Assembly (NCBI GenBank): GCA_002323775.1
Contig: DCPV01000163.1
Location: 1,157 to 7,231 of the forward strand
Direction of reading: 5' to 3'
DNA length: 6,075 nucleotides
Source of the DNA: Firmicutes bacterium UBA1535
GTDB lineage: Bacteria; Bacillota; Clostridia; Tissierellales; Sedimentibacteraceae
In this document: positions 1 through 5,318 of the stretch, piece after piece
Layout: every line of letters begins with the position of its first letter
Numbering within the stretch: the stretch's first letter is position 1
Notes under the pieces: model-generated
The model's database searches: none
What the model saw: only the letters and a program-made list of their open reading frames with translations
Told to the model about the DNA's origin: nothing
Position numbers and translations under genes: made by a program

Positions 1-1162
1 CGTAGGGTTTAAGCTTGATTTGAGTGTTTTAGATGAGCTAGGGGAAAAGTTTAATAAAAAGCTTAAGCTTCTTGAAGAAGTAATATATGAATTTGCAGGC
101 GAAAGATTTAATATAAATTCTCCAAAGCAATTGGGAGTTATATTGTTTGAAAAATTGAACTTGCCAGCAGCCAAGAAAACTAAAACTGGATATTCAACTG
201 ATATAGAAGTGCTTGAAAAGCTTAAAACTGAACATCCTGTTATCAATAAAATAATTGAGTACAGACAGCTTGCTAAGCTTAATTCAACATATATAGACGG
301 GCTTAAGGCAGTAGTAAATACCAACAATAATAGAGTACATTCGATACTAAATCAAACAATTGCTGCGACTGGCAGAATTAGCAGTACAGAGCCTAATTTG
401 CAAAATATTCCTGTTAGAACAGATGAGGGCAGAGAGATAAGAAAGGCGTTCATAGCTGAAAATGATTATGTTTTAGTTGATGCCGACTATTCGCAGATAG
501 AGCTTAGAGTTCTTGCAGAGCTATCAAATGAGGAAAGATTGATAGATGCCTTTAAAAATCATGAGGATATACACACTAAGACTGCTTCAGAGGTGTTCAA
601 GGTAAAATTAGAGGAAGTCACGCCAATCATGAGAAGCAGAGCAAAGGCTGTAAATTTCGGTATAATATATGGTATTAGCGATTTTGGCTTGGGTAGGGAT
701 TTAGATATATCAAGAAAAGAAGCAAAGGAATACATTGAAAATTATCTAGGTTTTTATAAAAATATAGACAGCTATATGAAAAACATTGTAATTCAAGGTA
801 AAAAAGATTCATATGTAGAAACATATTTTGGCAGAAGAAGATATATACCAGAGCTTGAATCAAGAAATTTCAATATAAGGTCCTTTGGTGAAAGAATAGC
901 ACTTAATACTCCGGTACAAGGAACAGCAGCAGATATAATTAAGATTGCAATGATTAGGGTATATAATTCACTCAAGGAAAGCAACATGAAATCAAGACTT
1001 TTACTTCAAGTTCACGATGAGCTTATAGTTGAGGCTCATAAGGATGAAGTAGATAAGGTAAAAGAAATATTGAAAAATGAAATGGAAAATGCAGTACATG
1101 GATTTAGAGTTCATCTTGATGCAGATATTAATGTTGGAGATAATTGGTATGAATCTAAATGA
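1..1162 (+). CDS. polA: DNA polymerase I, C-terminal polymerase domain (5' truncated by window)
   Basis: Family A DNA polymerase, acting in Okazaki fragment maturation and gap-filling repair in the cytoplasm. The open frame runs in from the window edge (first whole codon at 2), so the TTG at 20 is not the start. The visible 386 residues cover the thumb, palm and fingers of a protein usually near 880 aa. Seen directly: the TGRISSTEPNLQNIP motif at about nt 368-412; motif A DADYSQIELR at nt 479-508 with the metal-binding Asp; the O-helix (motif B) at nt 632-670 in the order Arg, Lys, Phe, Tyr; and motif C VHDE at nt 1010-1021 with the second catalytic Asp. Phe rather than Tyr in the O-helix is the usual state that discriminates against dideoxynucleotides. 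The 5' nuclease and 3'-5' exonuclease regions lie outside the window, so proofreading status cannot be judged. It overlaps coaE by 14 nt, which suggests an operon with translational coupling. Confidence 0.98.
   Translation, partial: VGFKLDLSVLDELGEKFNKKLKLLEEVIYEFAGERFNINSPKQLGVILFEKLNLPAAKKTKTGYSTDIEVLEKLKTEHPVINKIIEYRQLAKLNSTYIDGLKAVVNTNNNRVHSILNQTIAATGRISSTEPNLQNIPVRTDEGREIRKAFIAENDYVLVDADYSQIELRVLAELSNEERLIDAFKNHEDIHTKTASEVFKVKLEEVTPIMRSRAKAVNFGIIYGISDFGLGRDLDISRKEAKEYIENYLGFYKNIDSYMKNIVIQGKKDSYVETYFGRRRYIPELESRNFNIRSFGERIALNTPVQGTAADIIKIAMIRVYNSLKESNMKSRLLLQVHDELIVEAHKDEVDKVKEILKNEMENAVHGFRVHLDADINVGDNWYESK
1136..1140 (+). promoter_or_regulatory. Ribosome binding site deciding the coaE start
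   Basis: GGAGA lies inside the 3' end of polA, 8 nt before the ATG at 1149. This favours 1149 over the more upstream in-frame ATG at 1077. Starting at 1077 would bury 86 nt in polA and add 24 residues that are only a shadow of the polA reading. Confidence 0.7.
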
Positions 1163-1823
1163 TGAAGAAAAAGATAAAACAGTTGCTATAAATACTGATG
1201 TTAAGCCATATGTAGTTATTGTAACAGGAGGAATTGCTACAGGCAAGTCAGAAGCTTCAAAATATTTACAAGAACTTGGATATACTGTTTTAGATTCTGA
1301 CAGGATTGTTCATGATGGATATAAAAAAGACACTGAATTGTATAAATCCTTAGTTGAGATATTTTCACATGACATATTAGACGATAAGCAAAATATTGAT
1401 AGACAAGAACTGGGAAAAATAGTTTTTGCTGATGATGAAAAGTTAAAGCAATTAAACAATCTAGTTCATAAATATGTTAGAAATGTATTAATTGATGGTA
1501 TCAATAAATGTAGTGATGAAGTTATATTTTTAGATATTCCGCTGTTTTTTGAAGGGAAAATGTCTTTAGAGAACGCAGGCTTAAGATATGATGAAACATG
1601 GCTTGTATACGTAAGCGAGGAAACACAGAAAAACCGATTAAAACAAAGAGCAATAGCAGAAAATAAAGATGTTGAGCAAGCTCTTGGCATCATAAAAAAG
1701 CAAATGCCAATAGATGAGAAAAAACTATTGGCAGATAAGATTATAAACAATGAAGGCTCTATTGAGGATTTAAGAGTAGAAATAAATTTTTTATTAAAAA
1801 ATTCATTGTATTTAAAACATTAA
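1149..1823 (+). CDS. coaE: Dephospho-CoA kinase
   Basis: Catalyses the last step of coenzyme A synthesis: ATP-dependent phosphorylation of the 3'-OH of dephospho-CoA. The protein is 224 aa from the ATG at 1149. Seen: a Walker A P-loop GGIATGKS at residues 27-34; the DSD motif at 49-51 (usually DAD in this family); the IPLFFEGK segment corresponding to the family's PLLFE; Q-x3-R-x2-R in the nucleotide-binding region; and the C-terminal Q-x12-DKIINNEG element typical of CoaE. About 20 hydrophilic residues precede the first beta strand, whereas most CoaE proteins begin almost directly at that strand. No start codon occurs between 1149 and the P-loop, so the extension appears real. It follows polA with a 14-nt overlap; polA-coaE adjacency is common in Firmicutes. 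A hairpin terminator lies 25 nt downstream, making this the last gene of the transcript. Confidence 0.96.
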   Translation: MNLNDEEKDKTVAINTDVKPYVVIVTGGIATGKSEASKYLQELGYTVLDSDRIVHDGYKKDTELYKSLVEIFSHDILDDKQNIDRQELGKIVFADDEKLKQLNNLVHKYVRNVLIDGINKCSDEVIFLDIPLFFEGKMSLENAGLRYDETWLVYVSEETQKNRLKQRAIAENKDVEQALGIIKKQMPIDEKKLLADKIINNEGSIEDLRVEINFLLKNSLYLKH

Positions 1824-1848
1824 CTATAATTGAATAATAACATATAAT

Positions 1849-1884
1849 AAGATATCCTTAAAATTATAAGGATATTTTTATTAT
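1849..1884 (+). terminator. Rho-independent terminator after coaE
   Basis: A perfect 9-bp inverted repeat, ATATCCTTA (1852-1860) and TAAGGATAT (1867-1875), has a 6-nt loop and a few extra G-U/A-U pairs at its base. It is followed by TTTTATTATATTT. Position and shape fit termination of the polA-coaE transcript. Confidence 0.8.
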
Positions 1885-1940
1885 ATTTAGCTGTCTTTTA
1901 AAATGGAAATAAAATTCAAGAAAGGAATGTGAATTAATAT

Positions 1941-2522
1941 ATGCGATCATTAAAAGGTTCTACGACAGCAGAAAATTTATTGACTGCCTTTAGAGATAAG
2001 ACATTTGACCAGTTAAGGTATACAAATTTTGCAAATGTCGCAACAGAAGAAAGATACATACAAATTAACAAATTATTCAATCAGATGGCAAGGGCTGTTA
2101 ATGAGCATGCTAAGGTAATGGCAAGATTTTTACTATGCAGTGGATATAAGTCAGAAGAAATTTGCAGCTTATTGCAAAGGCCTATATATGTCAGTAACAC
2201 TATAGCAAATCTTGAAACAGCAGCAAAAAATGAAATCAATAATGCGACTATAATCTATCCTGCATATTCCAAGATAGCATTTGATGAAAGATATATGGAG
2301 GTGTCTGTCTTATTAAGCATGATTGTAAGAGCAGATGACAATTTTGGAAGAATATGTTCTAATGATGCGATGATGCTGACAAACGGAACATTTTTTACAA
2401 AATCAGAACCCAAAAAGTGGATATGCAACAGATGTGGCTTCATATACAACGGATATACAGCTCCGGACCTTTGCCCGCTATGCAATATGCCACAAGGCTA
2501 TTATCAAGTTCAGTGTGAGTAG
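1941..2522 (+). CDS. Rubrerythrin-like protein with degenerate diiron site and intact rubredoxin domain
   Basis: 193 aa, full length for a classical rubrerythrin (ferritin-like domain about residues 1-145, rubredoxin domain 155-193). The start MRSLKGSTTAENLL and the RYTNFANVA segment align without gaps to the family N-terminus. The rubredoxin Cys4 site is complete: C162-x2-C165 and C178-x2-C181, with the usual GFIY and APDLCPLC context. Rubrerythrins normally reduce peroxide at a carboxylate-bridged diiron site with ligands E20, E53, H56, E94, E97, E128 and H131 (Desulfovibrio numbering, from memory). Here the aligned residues are K20, V53, H56, E98, N101, D132 and F135. Only one His and one Glu remain, with one Asp replacing a Glu, so normal diiron peroxidase activity is unlikely. 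Ligand loss without frameshift or stop suggests a repurposed protein rather than a pseudogene. Extra Cys at 66, 75, 139 and 192. An AAAGGA box lies about 14 nt upstream, a rather long spacing. Stands alone between two terminators. Confidence 0.93.
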   Translation: MRSLKGSTTAENLLTAFRDKTFDQLRYTNFANVATEERYIQINKLFNQMARAVNEHAKVMARFLLCSGYKSEEICSLLQRPIYVSNTIANLETAAKNEINNATIIYPAYSKIAFDERYMEVSVLLSMIVRADDNFGRICSNDAMMLTNGTFFTKSEPKKWICNRCGFIYNGYTAPDLCPLCNMPQGYYQVQCE

Positions 2523-2544
2523 TTATCTAAAGATTAAATAAAAT

Positions 2545-2580
2545 AGCCAAATGCTGTTAAGCATTTGGCTTAAATTATTT
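2545..2580. terminator. Bidirectional terminator between rubrerythrin-like gene and 197-aa gene
   Basis: A perfect 10-bp stem, AGCCAAATGC (2545-2554) with GCATTTGGCT (2561-2570), has the 6-nt loop TGTTAA. The plus strand continues TAAATTATTTT. The minus strand continues ATTTTATTTA. Both converging genes can use it. Confidence 0.88.
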
Positions 2581-2591
2581 TAAAGCTGTTA

Positions 2592-3185
2592 TTAATTATT
2601 ATTATTAAATATAGACCCAATAGTTTCTATTATACTTCCTATATCAAGATTAGAATTTGCATTGTTTTGTGAAGAATTTTCAGTATTTGTTGTAGAATTG
2701 TTATTAGACATACTACCCATTAAATTCGATAGTATTTGATCAATACCACCGTTTTTAATGCTGTTATTAATGAAGCTTCCTGCAACTGAAGCTATTATTT
2801 TACCAATAGCTTGTGAAATCATTGGTTGCGCTAAGATTTTTGATATAGGTATGTTTCCGTTAGAAACAAGAGTAGTTACCTTTTCCATTAGTGGCTTGTC
2901 ACCAAGTGATTGGATTGGAGCGTAATTTTGAGCTTTGTTTAGAAAGCTGTACATTCCTACGATACTGCTGATTTTTTCTACAATCGGTAGATAGGTATTT
3001 ATTTTTGATACTGTTTGAGCAGAGGTTAAAGGAGCAAAACCTCTTACAATTCCAAGTATGTTTTCCAATTGCTGAGGATTGGATATTATACCCGTTATAA
3101 AATTTGTTGCGATACCAGTTATGTCATTAAAATTTTTGTTTCCAAATATGTATTTAGCACCCATTATAACTAATAACCATGTCAC
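2592..3185 (-). CDS. Unrecognised protein with Asn-rich C-terminal tail
   Basis: 197 aa, no family recognised. The start is GTG at 3185, supported by AGAGGGTGGT 9 nt upstream; the nearest ATG in frame is seven codons later and lacks such a site. Residues 3-8 are a very short hydrophobic stretch, and I see no convincing signal peptide or long membrane helix. Residues 20-155 are rich in Ile, Leu, Ser and Gly with recurring turns of the kind ITGI, ISKI, IGKI, which looks like a run of amphipathic helices. Residues 160-179 form a Ser/Thr/Asn linker (9 Asn, 5 Ser, 3 Thr in 20), followed by DIGSIIETIGSIF and a terminal run of four Asn encoded by AAT repeats. The layout of hydrophobic body, disordered linker and short amphipathic tail resembles surface- or membrane-associated proteins, but this is inference. 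It is divergent from the 97-aa gene and shares a terminator with the rubrerythrin-like gene. Confidence 0.75.
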   Translation of the reverse strand: MTWLLVIMGAKYIFGNKNFNDITGIATNFITGIISNPQQLENILGIVRGFAPLTSAQTVSKINTYLPIVEKISSIVGMYSFLNKAQNYAPIQSLGDKPLMEKVTTLVSNGNIPISKILAQPMISQAIGKIIASVAGSFINNSIKNGGIDQILSNLMGSMSNNNSTTNTENSSQNNANSNLDIGSIIETIGSIFNNNN

Positions 3186-3194
3186 AGAAATAAT

Positions 3195-3204
3195 ACCACC
3201 CTCT
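3195..3204 (-). promoter_or_regulatory. Ribosome binding site supporting the GTG start
   Basis: AGAGGGTGGT on the minus strand ends 9 nt before the GTG at 3185. It is the only purine-rich anti-16S match nearby and is what decides the start of the 197-aa protein. Confidence 0.65.
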
Positions 3205-3247
3205 TACACATCTAATTTAATAATTGCTAGTACACACAATCCTTAGC

Positions 3248-3282
3248 ATTATATATATTTTATGTAGTTTTATTGAAAGGGT
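3248..3282 (-). promoter_or_regulatory. Candidate promoter region of the 197-aa gene
   Basis: Two overlapping readings are possible on the minus strand. One is a TATAAT -10 box (3253 down to 3248) without a good -35 box. The other is CATAAAATA (3264 down to 3256) with AC 16 bp upstream (3282-3281), which fits the sporulation sigma-K pattern AC-N16-CATAnnnTA. Both patterns arise easily by chance in sequence this AT-rich, so this is only a candidate. Confidence 0.3.
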
Positions 3283-3309
3283 TCATAAATTTATTAAAAA
3301 ATTTAGATA

Positions 3310-3338
3310 TAAACAAATAAGTAATATCTGAATATAAT
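3310..3338 (+). promoter_or_regulatory. Candidate sigma-A promoter of the 97-aa gene
   Basis: TAAACA (3310-3315, 4 of 6 to TTGACA) is followed after 17 bp by a perfect TATAAT (3333-3338), which would give a leader of roughly 39 nt. A CATAAAATA box at 3342-3350 offers a weaker alternative reading as a sporulation-type -10. Confidence 0.5.
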
Positions 3339-3383
3339 ATTCATAAAATAAAATATGGTTGCATTTAATAAAAGGAGGTTGTT

Positions 3384-3677
3384 ATGTCAAATAATATATT
3401 TAAAAGCTTTGATAAGGAAAATTCTGAAAATGCGGCAAATGATAATCCAGTACAGGGACTTTCAAAAAATACTGAATTTGAAAAGTTTAAAGAGAAATAC
3501 AAGGATAAGTCCGATGATGAAATTTTGAGGGAAGCAAAGGACTATAGCGATAAATTAAAATCACAGCTTGGAGAAGCAGAATACAACAAAAAATTGCAGG
3601 AATTAAAAAAGTTTGAGATGTTTCTCAACAAAGATCAAAAACAAAAATTAAATGATTTTTTAAGTAAAATAAAATAA
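3384..3677 (+). CDS. Small charged protein of unknown function
   Basis: 97 aa, not recognised. The gene looks real: a near-perfect AAAGGAGG ends 5 nt before the ATG, a credible promoter lies upstream and a strong terminator follows. The first 30 residues are polar and probably disordered (Asn, Ser, Asp, Glu). Residues 30-97 are about half charged, dominated by Lys, Glu and Asp, and look almost wholly helical with KKLQELKKFEMFLNKDQKQK as the most hydrophobic helix. There is no Cys, signal peptide or membrane segment, so a soluble cytoplasmic protein is likely. It is divergent from the 197-aa gene across 198 bp and may share regulation with it. A role as a small protein-binding or nucleic-acid-binding factor is conceivable, but nothing in the sequence shows it. 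Confidence 0.8.
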   Translation: MSNNIFKSFDKENSENAANDNPVQGLSKNTEFEKFKEKYKDKSDDEILREAKDYSDKLKSQLGEAEYNKKLQELKKFEMFLNKDQKQKLNDFLSKIK

Positions 3678-3699
3678 CAAATTAAAAAATATTAAAAAC

Positions 3700-3750
3700 A
3701 AACAAGTCAATAAAATGTTTAAATTTTATTGACTTGTTTATTTTAATTAA
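3700..3750. terminator. Strong bidirectional terminator, 17-bp perfect stem
   Basis: Left arm 3700-3716 (AAACAAGTCAATAAAAT) is the exact reverse complement of right arm 3723-3739, with the 6-nt loop GTTTAA. T-rich tails occur on both strands (ATTTTAATTA on plus, GTTTTTAATATTTTTT on minus). It sits between the converging 97-aa and hemerythrin genes and can serve both. Confidence 0.9.
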
Positions 3751-3788
3751 ACTTATGTTAATATTTACTTCCTTATTGAATTTAAAAA

Positions 3789-4190
3789 CTATTTTTGTGA
3801 GTTAATATGTGCTGCAACTTTCTTGTCTTGAATTTTAATATGGTTTATAAACCATGCAGCTATATTATTTACTTTAAAAGTTAAAGCTACGGATGTTCCG
3901 TTTTTGTCGAAGTCTTCGCTAATTGCCTTAACATCATCTTTAAATGTTTGGTGTAATTTTTTATGATTTACTATGTCAGGATAATTATATTTTTGCTGAA
4001 GAACTTCTTCATCTCCAAAGTGCTTGTCCGTATAACTTTTTAAAAAGGCTATTGTTTTTTTAGTTTCTTCTCTGCCCTTTCCTTGATTACATGCCTCCAT
4101 AAGACCGTTTATTGCTGCAATAAGCTCTTTGTGTTGAGAGTCAATAAGTGTATGTCCAGTTTCTAGCGTCTTATCATATGTATATGCCAT
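3789..4190 (-). CDS. Bacteriohemerythrin (non-heme diiron O2-binding protein)
   Basis: 133 aa, a stand-alone single-domain hemerythrin of normal length. The four-helix bundle holds an oxo-bridged diiron centre that reversibly binds O2; in bacteria such proteins are linked to O2 sensing or delivery, NO or iron handling. All seven classical ligands can be placed: H20 (in IDSQH), H57 and E61 (HFGDE), H76 and H80 (NHKKLH), H117 and D122 (NHIKIQD). Their numbering and spacing match the eukaryotic and Methylococcus-type proteins almost exactly. No signal peptide, chemoreceptor or cyclase domain is attached, so it is cytoplasmic. The ATG at 4190 is preceded by a perfect AGGAGG with 8-nt spacing. In an anaerobe the likely role is scavenging or sensing trace O2 (inference). 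Transcribed alone: its own promoter upstream, strong terminator downstream. Confidence 0.96.
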   Translation of the reverse strand: MAYTYDKTLETGHTLIDSQHKELIAAINGLMEACNQGKGREETKKTIAFLKSYTDKHFGDEEVLQQKYNYPDIVNHKKLHQTFKDDVKAISEDFDKNGTSVALTFKVNNIAAWFINHIKIQDKKVAAHINSQK

Positions 4191-4198
4191 TTTTAAAT

Positions 4199-4204
4199 CC
4201 TCCT
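4199..4204 (-). promoter_or_regulatory. Ribosome binding site of hemerythrin gene
   Basis: Perfect AGGAGG on the minus strand, 8 nt before the ATG at 4190. It suggests efficient translation once the mRNA is made. Confidence 0.85.
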
Positions 4205-4214
4205 AAGTATAATG

Positions 4215-4244
4215 TTTCGAATATTGTCGATATCTTTCGAAATT
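4215..4244. repeat. Three phased TCGA-centred decamers in hemerythrin leader (candidate operator)
   Basis: Three consecutive 10-mers, TTTCGAATAT (4215), TGTCGATATC (4225) and TTTCGAAATT (4235), share T-K-TCGA-W and repeat with exactly 10-bp spacing, one helical turn. The outer two also form a 7-bp inverted repeat (TTTCGAA 4215-4221 with TTCGAAA 4236-4242). They lie about 14-43 nt downstream of the predicted start of hemerythrin transcription and before its ribosome binding site. This placement suits a repressor operator or a leader hairpin. No regulator is identified. Confidence 0.5.
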
Positions 4245-4263
4245 CTATAAAATATATACCCAT

Positions 4264-4272
4264 ATTATAGCA
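4264..4272 (-). promoter_or_regulatory. Extended -10 promoter of hemerythrin gene
   Basis: On the minus strand the sequence reads TGCTATAAT, a perfect TATAAT with the TGn extension that compensates for a weak -35 box. The best -35 candidates at 16-18 bp match only 3 of 6. The predicted start of transcription is near 4257, giving a leader of about 67 nt. Confidence 0.6.
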
Positions 4273-4314
4273 GATAAAACATAAATTAAAAAGATTTATT
4301 TTTCCATTGCTTTA

Positions 4315-4380
4315 TGTTACAATGAATTATATTAAAAAAATGTAACAAACTTACAGTTATAAGATTAATTTTATCTTACA
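4315..4380. repeat. Dyad and repeated TTACA motifs upstream of rsmI
   Basis: TGTTACA (4315-4321) and TGTAACA (4341-4347) are a perfect 7-bp inverted repeat separated by 19 nt. TTACA recurs at 4351-4355 and 4376-4380, and a further short hairpin TAAGAT/ATCTTA spans 4360-4378. The segment lies between the start-proximal ends of the hemerythrin and rsmI genes. It could hold a regulator site for either, but chance cannot be excluded at this base composition. Confidence 0.35.
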
Positions 4381-4390
4381 CTGATATTAT
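4315..4390 (+). promoter_or_regulatory. Candidate rsmI promoter elements
   Basis: Two extended -10 boxes point toward rsmI: TGTTACAAT (4315-4323, TACAAT 5 of 6) and TGATATTAT (4382-4390). Neither has a convincing -35 hexamer at 16-18 bp. Which one is used cannot be decided by eye; the second would leave a leader of only about 27 nt. Confidence 0.35.
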
Positions 4391-4405
4391 ATTGATGAAA
4401 ATAAA

Positions 4406-4411
4406 AAAGGA
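4406..4411 (+). promoter_or_regulatory. Ribosome binding site deciding the rsmI start
   Basis: AAAGGA abuts the ATG at 4412 with no spacer, which is too close to serve it. It stands 12 nt before the ATG at 4424. Together with the family's short N-terminus before IYIVPTPIGN, this favours 4424. Confidence 0.6.
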
Positions 4412-4423
4412 ATGAGTACTGCA

Positions 4424-5308
4424 ATGAGCAAAATTTATATTGTTCCAACACCGATTGGAAATCTTGGAGATATTACAAACAGGGCCTTAGAAGTTTTAAA
4501 AGAATGTGATATGATTTTGGCTGAGGATACCAGACACACTCAAAATCTGCTAAACTATTTTGATATTAAGACAAAACTTGTTTCATATCACAAATTTAAT
4601 GAGAAAAAAAGAAGCGAGGAAATAATTGAAGAAATTTTATCAGATGATAGCGTTTCTGGAAAAGACACAGTCATAGCAATAGTAACAGATGCCGGAACAC
4701 CATGTATCTCTGATCCGGGATTTGAGATTGTGAAGCTAGCTCGTGAAAAAAACATTGAAGTCACAGGTCTTGCGGGAGCTTGTGCAACTACAATTGCTTT
4801 ATCAGTTTCGGGTATTAATACTGATAATTTTTCATTTTACGGATTTTTGCCAAGAAAAGGAAAAGAGCTTGAAGAAGCATTGCTTAAAATAAAACGCAGC
4901 AGCATAAAAACATTTGTTATATATGAATCTCCAAAGAGAATTTTAAATTTAATTGAAGCAATAAAAGAGCAAATGCCAAATGCTGACTTGTGCGTTTGCA
5001 AGGAGCTTACTAAGCTACACGAGAAATTTACATTTGGTAAAGTAGATGAGGTTTTACAGAAGCTTAAAGATGATACGAACGTTGAAAAAGGCGAGTATGT
5101 TGTTGTCGGATATAACAATGATTTTGAAGAAGAAAAAGGAAATAACCATAATATAAGCTTACAGGCGATAATATTTGATAAGATATATACTAAAAATTAT
5201 ACCTTAAAGCAAGCTGTAAAGGAAATAGTGGATGAAAAAATAGCATCAAAAAACGACGCTTATAAAGCATCGCTTGATGTAAAAAACTTCTTGGAAGGCG
5301 AGGAGTAG
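4424..5308 (+). CDS. rsmI: 16S rRNA (cytidine(1402)-2'-O)-methyltransferase RsmI
   Basis: Uses S-adenosylmethionine to methylate the 2'-OH of C1402 in the decoding centre of the 30S subunit, which tunes initiation and decoding fidelity. 294 aa from the chosen ATG (298 from the ATG at 4412), normal for the family. Family signatures of this tetrapyrrole-methylase-type fold appear in order: IYIVPTPIGNLGDIT at residues 4-18, AEDTR at 33-37, SYHKFNE at 54-60, TDAGTPCISDPG at 88-99, the AGACA loop near 117, FYGFLPRKGK near 137, YESPKRI near 165, and the CKELTKLHEKFTFG block near 192. The C-terminal 50 residues are a variable, Lys/Asn-rich helical tail. A short insertion (SDDSVSGKD) precedes the TDAGTP strand. 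It stands alone here; the abrB, yabB or yazA neighbours often seen in Firmicutes are absent. Confidence 0.97.
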   Translation: MSKIYIVPTPIGNLGDITNRALEVLKECDMILAEDTRHTQNLLNYFDIKTKLVSYHKFNEKKRSEEIIEEILSDDSVSGKDTVIAIVTDAGTPCISDPGFEIVKLAREKNIEVTGLAGACATTIALSVSGINTDNFSFYGFLPRKGKELEEALLKIKRSSIKTFVIYESPKRILNLIEAIKEQMPNADLCVCKELTKLHEKFTFGKVDEVLQKLKDDTNVEKGEYVVVGYNNDFEEEKGNNHNISLQAIIFDKIYTKNYTLKQAVKEIVDEKIASKNDAYKASLDVKNFLEGEE

Positions 5309-5318
5309 TATTAAATTA

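Noticed and set aside
20..22. TTG at 20 as the start of a short polymerase
   Set aside because: The codons before it (VGFKLD) continue the polA reading into the window edge; it is an internal Leu.
59..70. AAGCTTAAGCTT palindrome
   Set aside because: It lies within polA coding sequence as ordinary Lys/Leu codons with no sign of a regulatory role.
675..987. Minus-strand open frames inside polA
   Set aside because: No ribosome binding sites or family features; they are antisense shadows of a strongly conserved polymerase domain.
1077..1148. Upstream in-frame ATG that would make CoaE 248 aa
   Set aside because: It would overlap polA by 86 nt, its added residues are only an out-of-frame reading of polA, and the GGAGA site points to 1149.
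1876..1904. Possible promoter TAAAAT (1899-1904) for the rubrerythrin-like gene
   Set aside because: No recognisable -35 box at the right spacing, and such hexamers are expected by chance in this AT-rich gap.
4412..4423. ATG at 4412 as the rsmI start
   Set aside because: The only Shine-Dalgarno-like AAAGGA directly abuts it with no spacer; 4424 has a usable 12-nt distance and the family-typical N-terminus.
4191..4423. Riboswitch or small RNA between hemerythrin and rsmI
   Set aside because: Only short stems of 6-7 bp are visible and no known riboswitch core motif could be recognised.
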